DNA of 64,000 nucleotides from Cryptomeria japonica (GCF_030272615.1 NC_081413.1:331139302-331203301), one strand, 5' to 3'; shown: positions 45,108 to 56,420, numbered from the stretch's first letter. Numbers and translations are program-made. Notes: generated by a model not told the origin, from the sequence alone.

Positions 45108-46507
45108 AACCTTCTGGAAAGAAAGGAGTATTTGTTGGGTACAGTGAAACCTCTAAAGCCTATAGAATATACATACTTGGTCAAAGACAAATTGAACTAA
45201 GCAGAGATGTCATCTTTGAGGAAGACATAGCATTCAGGAGGTCCAAAAGCTCTAATGAATTATAACACCAAGATCCTCCTACAAGCTTGGATGAGGATTC
45301 CACCCCTGAGATTTAGAGGGAGACCCCTGAAGATGTTGAGCATGAAGTTCAAGGCTTACCTTTAGAAGAAAATTATCCCGAAACTAGGAAGAGACCACTT
45401 TGGGCTAAAAAGATGCTTCAAGAAGCTGAAAATTATGCTACTCCAAAGGGGACCTTCAGAGAAAGTAAGAGACCTTACCTATTTTCCAGTTATACTGCCT
45501 TGATGAGTGAGATCATTGATGCAGAACCTTCCTAAGCTGGAGATGCGCTCAAGCATTAAGTTTGGAAAGATGCCATGTCAGAAGAGTATCAGTCAATTTT
45601 GACAAATGATGTCTGAGATATTGTGCCTAGGCCTAAAAACAAATCTGTGGTATTGTTGACGTGTATTTTGTACACTATCAAACACAGAATAAAATACCTA
45701 AAGGTACCTTATCCTCTCTTGAGTAAAGCCTCTGATTGCTGAAGATATCGCGAAAAAGGATCAATCAGGATGACTTCAAGGTTCTTGTATGTAGGGTCTC
45801 TACGTGTGGATAAGCTCTCTGTGGTATAATGTGATTTGCTGGAATCACAAGGGGACTTACATTTGATGCCTGAACTTCTGATTTGCTTTGAACATTTGCT
45901 GGAACACAGGATTTCACTAGCTTTGATTTGAAAAAGGAAAAAAGATGAGGGCGAGAAAAGGATCTAATCCTAACACTAAGAATGTAGGAGCAATGATTGA
46001 TCTTTGATGAAATTCTAACTAGGTCTTGTTTTGACATCGCAGGACCATCTCCACAAGGCTAGTGCGATCTTCGAAGGAAAGCTTTATGATGTTCAAATCA
46101 TCACTGCAGGCATAGACACCATCACGCTGATGCATATCAATGAAGAAGCGATAATTGAAGTTAGGCTTAAGCTGAACGATTCCAGTTGACTACGCAAGGC
46201 AAGTCTGCAATCAACAAACTGCTAGTAGTATGGATATACGAATTTCACCATCAATCAAGCACATTTCTTCCACTCATCTAATAACATGAAATCAAATATG
46301 AGAAGTATAAAGACCATGCAAATTGTCGAATCGACCCATAAATTTCACCATTTCTTCAATGAAGTTACAAGTCTTTTACAACAACATCTTGGCAACAATC
46401 TCTGCCTTTTCTCTCTACTCTACTCTAATTGCTTCCAACTATATTCTAACTATTCCAACTATATTCTAACTCTTGCTAATTGCCTTTACAAAATGAAATG
46501 CCAGGGC

Positions 46508-46687
46508 TTCTATAGTGCCCTCAATACAATTCGATGGCTTAGATCAATTCGAGATCAATGGCCAAGATTCAACAATGAAAACCCTAATTAGGGTTTGTTA
46601 CAACCATTACATAACATTTAATGCTTGACCAATGATAAAATTGTATTGCTTGGACACATGTCCTCTCTAGAAAATTCGACCAATGAA
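46508..46687 (-). promoter_or_regulatory. D2 LTR promoter module
   Basis: Minus-strand order: GAA-nn-TTC-nn-GAG at 46687-46675 (heat-shock element with one weak unit), AAACCCTAATTAGGGTTT at 46596-46579 (perfect palindrome), and TATAGAA at 46514-46508 as the probable TATA box. The layout agrees with A1, D1 and A3. Confidence 0.55.
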
Positions 46688-48021
46688 TAGCCGGGGTAGG
46701 TACATCGGAGTTTGTGCCACCTTCCATGAGTTAGGTACATTGAATCTGGACATGCTGAGGTGGACCAATCCGACTGGAGAAGTGATGACTAGGATGCCAC
46801 CTCGTCTGACACTTGTAGCTTGGTAGATATTCAATTTGATGTTGTTGAGAAGCTATCTTTAATTAACTCTTCTGAAATTATCTGCTTCTTCAACGAACCC
46901 TTTGTTCTGACTTCTTGTGTCCTTGATTTGCAGGATGATGATGTACCCCGCCTTGGAATGCTGGATTGGAAGAGGTCGCCCTTATCTTGATGATGCTGGG
47001 TCGAAGAAGGTCGTCCTTGTCGATGCTAGGCTGGATCGAAGAAGGTCGTCCTTGTCCTTGCTTGATCGTCCTTGATCTGGCTTGATTTTCCAACTCCGGG
47101 ATCTCCATTTGATGCCTACACAACATTTCAAAATTAGTAATATATCTTGAAATCTACAAATTAAACTTTAAAAGGAAGATTCAAGATTTTAATTAGAAAA
47201 CTTCATGATAAATCTTGAGTTATCATTTCCTAATTTAGGATTTTCAAAGCAAAATTTAAATCTTCAAAAAAAATGGTGCCAAGGTGATTACGCCATACCT
47301 CCACTTGGGAATTAATTCTAAAAAATGATGCAAAAATAGGAGAATTCGCTAGGCAAAGTGTAGATCAAAGTTCTCCCTTGGATAAAATGCACCTCCTTTA
47401 GCTTGGAAAAGAACTCCACCTTCCTCTAGCTTCTTCAAGATCTGGAAATTCGCCTTCAAATGTCTTCAAAATCTGGAAATTATCCTCCAAACTAGCAAGA
47501 AATACGCCTCTCCAATGGCCTTCAAGATGAATTTCGCCTTCCTTAGTCTCCACATTTTGTAGAAACTTGCTCCACTCCAGCTAGATTTCGCACTTCTTCT
47601 TTGCCCTTCCAAATCGCATTTGAAATGATGAGTGAATGATGGATTAAAATGTTTCAAAATACCCTTCTTATATAGGCGCTCATCTCTTTAATTGCCCATA
47701 GGCCAACTTAGAAAATAAGGCAAATAATAAACAAAATTTAAATAAAAAGGAGGCCGACTTTTGTAAAAAAAAACATTAAAATAGTATCCCCAAGCGCTCT
47801 CCCTTTTTATTTAATTTAATAATTAATTAATTTAAATGCCTTTGTAATTAATAATTTCGATTTTTTAAAAGGCTAAATTAATTAATTAAATGCCTTATGC
47901 GCTATTTTTAAATGCCAATTTAATTAAATATTTCAAAGTTTTTATCGAATTTAGCATTTAATGTATTTCAAAAAATTATTGGCGCCTAGGCATGGGAGGA
48001 ATTTGGGACTTTAATCAAATT

Positions 48022-49285
48022 CGCTCTGGTCCCTGGGAGAGGGACAGGAGCGCCCATGCATTTTGGTCCTCCATCTTTCATTCTTCACGTTTGAAACTTC
48101 ATCCTCTACGTCCAAAATGGGGTTCTCGCTTGGTATTTTGAGTTTAACCTATTCCATCTTTGGAATGAATGCCTTTTAAACCATTTTCGCCCTGGTCCCT
48201 TGGTGAGGGACAGGAGCGATTTTTGCTTTTCCTCCTTGGCCCTTGTCTTTTAAATCGTCAAATCAACTTGTGAGGGCAATTGATGATCCTTGTTTGTTCT
48301 ACGCATGCCAAACTTGTCTCTCCAAGACCAAATGAGCCCTCCTAAGGATTTTTCGCCCTGGTCCTTGACTGAAGGACAGGAGCGGATTTTGCATTTGAGC
48401 TCAAAATTGTTGATTCTTGAGGTTAATTCCACGTTTATCGTCCTTCGAAAGTCATTTTTGACCTTGCGTAACCTTGCCTTGATGTAACTTTTGAAGGGAA
48501 TGGTTGATTCTGTAGAAATCGCCCTGGTCCTCCAGTGAAGGACAGGAGCAATTTTGCATTTATGGCACAAATCCTTAATCATATTAACATCGAATTTTCT
48601 TCAAGGCGTAAAACATTGTTTCTTACTCCATCGTGAATGTTTGAAACGAAAGAGGCATTTAAAAATTAGGCATACTTGACTATTTCGCTCTGGTCCCTTG
48701 GTGAGGGACAGGAGCGCCTTGGCCATCACTCGTCCAGTCTTGCGGTCTTTGCAACTTTGTTTTCCTTTAAAGTATTCCCAATATCGTCTCCATCATGTGC
48801 CTTGGCTTGGATTCACCTAAATTTGGCGGAATAGACTTGATAATACATTTTTCGCCCTGGTCCCTGGGAGAGGGACAGGAGCGATTTTGCATTTATAGGC
48901 TCACTTGTGTTTTGCTAGCTTCGAAAATTATCTTCAACGGATCGATTGCATCTTCCTTCACCCACTTCAAACGTGAAACTTGCCTTCCTTTTGCCAAAAC
49001 CTTGTCTTGAGGGAAAATCGCTCTAGTCCCTTGGAGAGGGACAGGTGCGCCCTGGCCTTTATGAGCTCATTTATGCCTTGTTAACTTTCAAAACTATCTT
49101 CAATGGTTTGATTACGTCCTCCTTCATGCCTTTGATGTCTCAATTTGTCCAAACAAGGTCAGGAATGACTCCACTAAGCTTTTTCGCTCTGGACCCTTGG
49201 TGAGGGACATGAGCGATTCGCCTTGGACCCTTGGAGAGGGACAGGAGCGAAATTCGCTCTGGATCCTCAGCGAAGGACAGGAGCG
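48022..49285 (-). repeat. 166-base-period hairpin array in D2
   Basis: A 31-base unit, CGCTCTGG-TCCCT-...-AGGGACA-GGAGCG on the plus strand, starts at 48022, 48188, 48354, 48520, 48686, 48853, 49019 and 49185 (steps 166, 166, 166, 166, 167, 166, 166), then at 49219 and 49255. All ten units are exactly 31 bases. Each is an inverted repeat; where TCCCT becomes TCCTT the partner becomes AAGGA. The 135-base spacers are strongly diverged. Confidence 0.92.
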
Positions 49286-49754
49286 AAATTTAACTTTTTG
49301 AACTCTCCATCAGGATAATTTTTATGGAATATAACATTTAAGTATAAGTCTTCTTTCTTATACTTTAAGTTATATTCCATATATACTTTCAGGATGTTTG
49401 AGAGTGGTTTCAGACCTCTAGGAGTTATATAGCAAAATCTAGTTTTTTGAGGTTTTTCAGTTTCCAGACTTAGTCAAATTTCAGGATCAGGACATTCCAG
49501 ACTTAGCCAAATCTCAGGTTCAGGACTTTCAGACTTAGCCAAATTTCAGGATCAGGACATTCCAGACTTAGCCAAATTTCAAGATCAGGACTTCACTCAA
49601 GCCGGACTTGCTATCCTATTGACTTCTCCGACAACACTCAAAAATGCAAAGGCCAACTAACAAAACCCTAAAAGACCCAAAAACAAACCCTAAAAAGCAA
49701 ATAAAGCAAGGGTCCCCATTTGCAATGGGGCGATGTGTGAAAACGTCACAACAG

Positions 49755-50342
49755 GTATCTTCTAAATGGCTCTTCAAAATCAAACATGCAGCAGATGGCA
49801 GCATTGAGAAGCACAAAGCAAGGTTTGTTGCCAGAGGTTTCTCACAGAAAGAAGGTATTGACTATGAAGAGACATTTGCCCCTATTGCCAGATACACTTC
49901 TGTCCGAGTAGTTTTGGCTATTGCAGCATCTAAAGGATTGAAAGTCCATCAAATGGATGTCAAGACTGCTTTTCTGAATGGTAAGATTGAAGAAGAAGTT
50001 TATTTGGAGCAACCTGAAGGTTTTGTGATTCATAAGGCTGAATCACATGTCTGCAGATTAAAGAAAACTCTTTATGGACTGAAACAGGCCCCCAGAGCAT
50101 GGTATGAAAGAATTGATCACTATCTGTTGGAATTAAGTTTTTTCAAGAATGAAGCAGATCCAAATCTCTACTACAAGGTAATCAATGGTGAATTATTAAT
50201 TCTTATTCTTTATGTTGATGATCTGCTAATCACAAGAGAGGATAATTGTATTTCTCGATGTAAGAAAGAATTAGCCTCTGAGTTTGATATGAAAGATTTA
50301 GGAATTCTTCACTACTTCCTTGGATTGGAAGTTTGGCAGTAG
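49755..50342 (+). pseudogene. Copia reverse transcriptase
   Basis: Starts right after D2. It shows SKWLFKIKHAADGSIEKHKA, ARFVARGFSQKEGIDYEETF, then HQMDVKTAFLNGKIEEEVYL (the first catalytic Asp region), RLKKTLYGLKQAPRAWY and the catalytic YVDD in LILYVDDLLIT (about 50207-50240). It would copy the element RNA into cDNA. It stops at TAG 50340 before the end of the connection region; the frame continues as remnants with further stops (about 50367 and 50506). The part of the open frame before 49755 belongs to D2 and is not reverse transcriptase. Confidence 0.93.
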
Positions 50343-50586
50343 ACAAATGGTATAATCCTTAATCAATGAAAATACACCATTGATATACTCAAGAGATTTA
50401 GAATGTTGGATTGTAGATCCTTGACCACACCTATGGAGACAAATCTGCACAAGCTAAAGGAAACAGCTGCAGAATCCGAGTTTGCAGATCCTACACTCTA
50501 CAGATAGATTATTGGATCTTTGATGTATTTGGTAAACACAAGACCTGATATATGTTATGCTGTAAATGCACTAAGTCAGTTCATGT

Positions 50587-51161
50587 GTGAACCCAGGGAA
50601 ATACATCTTGTTGCTGCAAAGCAAATTCTTGAGATATTTTCGAGGAACTATTGGTTTTGGTTTGAAATATAAACATGTAGAACTTGATCTACATGGATTC
50701 ATTGATTCTGATTGGGCTGGAAGCATAGTTGACAGGAAAAGCACATCAGGATGTTGCTTCAGTTTAGGATCAGGAATGATCTCATGGATATGTAGAAAAC
50801 AGTCTTCAGTTGCTCAGAGTTCTACAGATGCTGAATACATTGCAACCTCCATGGGAGCAAGAGAAGCTGTATGGCTCCGGAAATTGCTTGTAGGATTGTT
50901 TGGTTAGCCCTTAAATCCTACTGTCATCTACTGTGACAATCAAAGTTGCATCAAGCTTTCAATGAATCCAGTATTTCATGACAGGTCTAAACACATTGAG
51001 ATTCCTTATCACTATGTTCGAGATATGGTGGAAAGGAATGTGATCTGATTGAATTATATTTGTACAGGTGATCAGATTGCAAACATTCTTACCAAGCCTC
51101 TCTCCAGGATCAAGATTGAACACTTTAGAGATAAACTTGGTATGGTTGAAAATGTTATTTA
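50587..51161 (+). pseudogene. Copia RNase H and C-terminal region
   Basis: FIDSDWAGSIVDRKSTSGCC, SSTDAEYIA and CDNQSCIKLSMNPVFHDRSK, then HIEIPYHYVRD, are the standard Copia RNase H blocks, holding the catalytic acids. TAG at 50905 and TGA at about 51047 interrupt the frame. The coding end, with ILTKPLS...HFRDKLGM, is at about 51161. Confidence 0.9.
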
Positions 51162-51164
51162 ATT

Positions 51165-51755
51165 TTGAGAGATAGTCTCATTTATTCTGATATACTAATA
51201 TATTTAAAGATGTTTAGTGTGTAAACTCTTTTATTTGTCATGTGTGTGACTCCATGACTGCATGGGCCTTCTGTGAACATTAGTGAAGGGTGACAACTTT
51301 TCAATAATGAACACTTGTTTCAAATTGATATTGTAAGGTGATGATTTTACAATTATCAATTTAACTATCTTGATGGATATCATGTGACTTGATATCTGTG
51401 GACATGTCATGATAGTATATATATCTGTGAGACATTATGGTAGATATCTGTTGGTTGATATCATTAAATAAACCATAATTATGATAGAGATCTTCATGGT
51501 GAATATTATGAACATAATATTTGTGGACATGCCATGAAATCATTATCAGTATGGTAGGCATCATGTGACTTGATGCCAGTGCACATACCTTACTTGATAA
51601 CTATGAGTTATGGTGAGTATCATGAGACTTGATATTCATTGTTGAACCATATCTCTGAATATCACTATGGTGTGATATCTCCTCTCTTCACAATCAATGG
51701 ATGAATTGTGATGTTTTCTCTAACATGAAATGTGTCCTCCCTAGTTAAGAGTGAG
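51165..51755 (+). other. Copia 3' untranslated region with GATATC-rich repeats
   Basis: Between the pol end and the 3' LTR, the motif ATGGT-(A/G)-ATATCATG and related GATATC pieces recur about every 60-65 bases (51365-51680). No gene. Purine-rich AGTTAAGAGTGAG just before 51756 could be the polypurine tract. Confidence 0.6.
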
Positions 51756-51794
51756 TGTTAATTTTGTAACGTCGGTCGTACTATTTCATGCTTC

Positions 51795-51831
<37 letters not shown>

Positions 51832-52235
51832 TTTGATTACATATACTAATATGTTAACGTCAACTAATGATAAATAAAACCAAAGTTAACTTATCGCGTT
51901 TGACCAACGGTTACACTGTTCATGGTTTCGGGTGGTAAAGCGATTCTCAAACAAGTCGCACTCCTTCCGATTGGGTAAGTAAACGGTGACTAGTTTATAT
52001 ACTGTGGTGAGAGGTATGTAGGGAAGAGATGTGTCTTCCCACGTGGGAAGACATATCTCTTCACTACGTAACCCCTCATCCACTTATATAGCATGCTTAC
52101 ATTGAGGAGGATGCACACACCGAAATTGATAAGTGTGGTGCATCTTTAAAACACGCTATAGCAGATAAAATACAACTTTCAGATCATATCTCCATCTCTT
52201 CTATTTTGATCACAAAATTTTGAAAGAACTTAACA
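51756..52235 (+). repeat. Copia 3' LTR
   Basis: 480 bases, matching 42545-43002 closely. The length difference is mostly an expanded (TA)n run at 51798-51829. Only scattered substitutions separate the pair. Confidence 0.92.
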
Positions 52236-52240
52236 GAGCC

Positions 52241-53271
52241 ACCTTATTAACCCACCTATAATTGATTCCATTCATCTCCAACAACCAATCATCGTAGAGG
52301 TTGGAGAGGAAACCGCAATAGGGCGCTCAAAGCATTCCTCTATTTAAGCCCAATGGAAGGATCCACCATCTCTTGGTCCACAAGTGGCAGGCACAATAGC
52401 CATCCAACATGGGGTGATCTACTTAGAAGGGAATCTCGTATTTGCTCTCCCTCGTAATTCCTTACTAACCCTGACCTGATTGTTTGTAGCAGAATAAATA
52501 ATTTTAATAGATAAATTAAGAATCTAGATTGATTATCATTTCACATTATTAATTATGCCAAATATGTAAGTGATTAATGTTAAACAACACCATCATAATT
52601 TATACCACAATGCTTGTTAGAATACAAGACTGCCATATCTTGAAATGCAGACTGCTTATATCCAAGATTGGTCTGATTGAATTATTGATCTTCTTTGATG
52701 TCCTTGGAGTGCCAACCTGCTGTATATATATCTCTCAATTGGAGGTGGAGGGTCATGTCTTTTCCAAGGTCACAACCCTCTTACAAGAAGCATTCTTTCA
52801 TAACTTGTCCTTTGTCTTTTCACGAATATATTGTTGTAGTTTAGGTGTAATTGCACCTCATCAATAATACTTTATTAGACTAGGAACAAGTTGGAATGCA
52901 TATTGTTGTAGTAATCATGTGAGATTGCGCCTTAATTAACTCACTGCTCAACCGCAAATATTATCATACATATATGTACCTTATAGAGATCGCTGTGTAT
53001 ACACCCGTCTGTGTATCAATGTGGGGTTAGATCAATCACCTTTTCTTTTGTGTTTGTTTGGATCCGATTTGGATTTCAGAAAATTGTGGTCTTATAAATA
53101 AGACAATTTTCTTCTACTAAGGATGGTGTGAGCACTTGTTGTCATGGCGGGGGCAGACACTATGAGGAGGTGCAATTGTGATTGTGTGGGATTCCTGTGG
53201 ATGAGCCATAGCTTCAGCTACAGAGTGACAGAAATAGCTCCTTTAATATTGATGGCCTTAGATGAGGCATA
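52241..53271. other. LTR G continuation, then unassigned DNA
   Basis: 52260-52460 repeats the LTR segment found at 42360-42544 (see LTR G). From 52470 to 53271 the sequence is AT-rich. The open frame at 52577-52867 has no recognisable motif. Further right begins the integrase remnant, possibly of another Ty3-like element on the plus strand. Confidence 0.45.
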
Positions 53272-54125
53272 GTTGTACTTAGTAGTGATACTATATTCTT
53301 TTACTTTGCTACCTAGTAATTTCACCAAATGGGTGAAGGTAATTCTCACAAGGAGTGCCACTCACAAGATGGTAATGGAAGTCATTTTGAATAACACCAT
53401 CGCAAGATTTAGAGTCCCAACTAAGGTCATTGCTAACAATGCAATGTGTTTTAGATCACATGAGATTGAATGTGCAAAAGCTATGGGGTGAAGTTGACAC
53501 ATTCATCTCCAGACTATCCCAAGGTAATGGGCATCATGATTCCAACAATAAGAATTTGATGACGATCGTTAGGACTTCGGAGAAAAGATGGGATAACAAC
53601 CAAGATATGTAATAGGAGTAGATAGAGTCACCCCAAAAAGATCTATAGAGAAGAGTCCTTATGAGCTTGTCTATGGAGCAAGTGCCATCTTGCCTATAAA
53701 CTTATAACTCCTTGGAAATAGACTTTTGTATCAGTGTGAAGACCAAAATGTGGACTCTTATCATTGACAAAATATACCAATCGTTAGAGTTGGCGAAACC
53801 AAGAAAAAATCCCATCAAAGAAACTTGGGGTACCAAGAAAAAATGAAGAAACTATTTGACAAGAAGGTCAAGCCGAAGGAATTCAAGTTAGGGTATGAAG
53901 TACTCATGTTGGATGCCATATTTGAGGACAAAGGAGTTCAAGTTAGGGGATGAAGTCCTCATGCTAGATTCTAGATGTGAGGACAAAGGCAGTAATGGCA
54001 ATTTTGAAGTCCTTTGGCTTGGGCCATATATCATTATCAGTAGGTACAAACAAGATACTTTTAATTTGAGTATGTATGGAAAACTCATGGATTTTACATT
54101 ACATGGGAAACATTTAGAACATTAA
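53272..54125 (+). pseudogene. Ty3-like integrase, C-terminal part (decayed)
   Basis: Pieces in different frames give FTKWVKVILTRSATHKMVMEVILNN, ARFRVPTKVIANNAMCFRS, then NGHHDSNNKNLMTIVR and SIEKSPYELVYGASAILPIN. These follow the order of the plant Ty3-like integrase core: the second catalytic Asp lies in the IADNA region (here changed to IANNA), and the Glu region GQAESSNK is degraded to HHDSNNK. The tail FKLGDEVLMLDSRCEDKG resembles the C-terminal DNA-binding part. A 55-base tandem duplication (53880-53934 and 53935-53989) shifts the frame inside that tail. Confidence 0.78.
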
Positions 54126-54129
54126 TTGT

Positions 54130-56420
54130 GACTTGGGACCTTGTTGACTCAACTATATTGTATTCCAACCCTTTGTGTTCTTGTAACAATATGGCTGTTG
54201 TATGCTAATAAAATGGTTGGTTGCTTAGTTAGGATGTTTTTCTCTAGGTAGAATAGAGTTTTTCTATTTTCTGTCCTTTTCTCTTTGATTTGCATTTTTA
54301 TGTTTTCTTGCCCTCTTTCTATTATCTTTCTTTTTCATGCCTTGTGTATTTCTTTTGCGTTGGTGAAGTGTTGTGTCTTGTCCATTCTCTTTTGAATCAC
54401 CTCTTGGGTTGAACCGGTCTACTTCACCAACAGTTATCTTGGATCTCAATATGATTGCAAGGATTACTTTTCCCCAACTAGAGCTAGTATCTTAACCAAC
54501 AACTCTTGTTTTTTCCAATATGATTTTCTCTTTAGAGGAGTTGAGGGGTTTGATTCTAATCAAACTTGTCACAAACAATTCATGTTTATCAGCCTTAAGA
54601 TGCCAAATGGACTGTGTTGGAAAACTTGTATAAAGAGCCCTTGATTGTGTATTCAAGTTTAGGGTTTTACGGTTTTAAGTCTAAAATTTAATGTATTATC
54701 AAAGCATTGGTCTTTTTTGGCTCGTCTCTCATTGTTGATACCATCAAGGATTGTTAAAGGATGATAGCACAATCAAAGAAGGTTCAAAGAGTTTGTGAAT
54801 CTTAAGTTTGAATGGTCGCACAAAGGGAATTCATTGGTAAAATGAATGGTCGGGCTTTTGCTGAACCAGATCAACAAGTCATTGAATGAAAAGTTCAAAT
54901 CAATAATTAATTCAAGACAATACAAGTGACAAAACATGGGGGCCCACTTGCTAGCTTAGTCAATGGACAATATTGATCTTATAACAAGAAAGCAACAACG
55001 CTGTTTGCAGTTTGTATTAATTATGCATGTGTCTTTCCATTCAATTGCTTTTTCTCACTTGTCATGACTTGGGTGGGTGGAGAAAACATTTACCATCTCT
55101 AATACCGCTGTCATTGATGACCTCACTTGGATCCCTATGTGCATTGATAAAATGCTAATCAACAATTTTTTATTATGATATTACCTACGTGTAAACCATT
55201 CAATTTAGTAAACCAATCCTACAGGTTTTTAGAGCAAGACTGTCATCAAACTGTGTTAAGAGACATAATTTCCTTTATGTTCATTATCATTAGTCATCAC
55301 TAATTTGGGACTCTAACGAACTTTGTTGTATTCATCTAGCTTAAACATAAACGATTCAATGATCTAATCTCTGTTTAATTTCAATGAACACTTACATACT
55401 CATATGCTGTCTTGATTGAGAAAACCAAATTCATTATCTACAACTTAATTGGGCCTTGCATTATTTATAAGGGACATAAGTCAAATCAATCAAATCTCAC
55501 ATTTTTGATTGAGAATTCCAAATTTACTAATCTATGAGATACCTAAATTGAACTTTGCATTACTCATCCAAGGCATGAGTTAAATCAATTGAACCCAACA
55601 ATTAATCATTGGAAACATGAATTACAAAAACTAAATCTGCAAATTTTCATTGTTGATGCAAGTTAGCTAACTAGAAGCTCTCAATCAATCACTGCAAACA
55701 TGAATTACGCCAATATACCTATAGACCAATCTTTGAGAGTATTTTTAACTGAAACCTACAAATTAGTAACTGGGAACAACTTAGTTTTCATGGTTTGTGC
55801 ATGTGCATTTGTACACACGTGCATTTGCATGTGCATGTGTACACACGTGCATTTGCATGTGCTTGTCTGTATACATACACACAAACATAAAGTTCCAAAT
55901 CCCAGCTTGTAGGAAATCTGGTGCTCTGTGCCTGCATGCCTTCTGGTAACTTAGGTTCCTTTAATTGGATAAAAAGTCAAATTTGTCTTGTCACAAGTGG
56001 GCCAATTGAGATGGGATTCTACAAAGCAATTTTTAAAATTTATTCTGGTTATTATTCTACTGAAAACCTTCAAACATAGGTGAGATATGTGAAAGTTGTT
56101 TCTCTGTTCATGATGAAAGAAAGCTGTTTTCTATATTAAAAATTAAAAATCTAATCTGTCATAATCTCTGATTCGCTTTCTAGATAGAGATTAGTGCAGT
56201 TTTAGCTATCTAGCCATAAAAATGTTGTACTATTGGAGGAAAGGTCTAAGATATCTCTTGTTGACAAATACAAAAGTGAAATGCTGGCATTGTGTGAAAT
56301 GAATGAGAACTGCACAAGTTAAAAATCTGTCTTGTAACTGCTGTTTTTGTTTCCTCTCAAATGTAGGAGCAATTAATATTTTCCTGATAAAGTTGCAATC
56401 TAACCCTGTTTGGATGGCAG
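54130..56420. other. Non-coding; probably intron of the ABC4 gene
   Basis: A pyrimidine-rich stretch (54230-54370) follows the integrase remnant, then AT-rich DNA without repeats I can place. I searched for the expected upstream ABC4 exon (a segment like KLPMYSVALVPLT) and did not see it, so it lies further left than this window or is hidden by element insertions. The small frame 55700-55912 reads through a CA/TG-rich repeat and is not credible. Confidence 0.5.
55811..55866. repeat. 28-base tandem duplication, alternating purine-pyrimidine
   Basis: GTACACACGTGCATTTGCAT starts at 55811 and 55839 (28 bases apart), inside an alternating purine-pyrimidine stretch (55795-55885) of the kind that can adopt Z-DNA. 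Confidence 0.8.

Larger units (their letters stand above)
45654..49754 (-). mobile_element. D2: giant solo LTR (4.1 kb) inside Copia reverse transcriptase
   Basis: On the minus strand it begins TGTTGTGACG (49754 downward) and ends ACACGTCAACA (at 45654), with the perfect duplication GGTAT at 45649-45653 and 49755-49759. Removing it rejoins the reverse transcriptase reading from SVV to SKWLFKI. The 5' third matches D1 (terminal hairpin, long hairpin, and a stretch with TTGACTAAGTCTGGAAA). It then carries its own 166-base hairpin array, non-coding DNA and a promoter/U5 tail like A1 and D1. There is no long gene, no internal direct repeat and no primer site. Confidence 0.92.
42545..52235 (+). 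mobile_element. Copia-type (Ty1-like) retrotransposon, split by D2
   Basis: LTRs 42545-43002 and 51756-52235 share TGTTAATTTTG starts and CTTAACA ends. Flanks are GAGTC (42540-42544) and GAGCC (52236-52240), a target duplication with one change. Gag, protease, integrase, reverse transcriptase and RNase H appear in Copia order. Subtracting D2 (45654-49754) and its five-base duplication leaves about 5585 bases, normal for the superfamily. All domains contain stops, so the copy is dead. Confidence 0.93.

Noticed and set aside
49644-49754. N-terminal extension of the Copia reverse transcriptase frame
   Set aside because: These bases are the terminal part of D2 (terminal hairpin included); the true coding sequence resumes at 49755.
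55700-55912. Cys/His-rich 70-residue protein (CACAFVHTCICMCMCTHVH)
   Set aside because: Translation of a TG/CA-rich tandem repeat within an intron.
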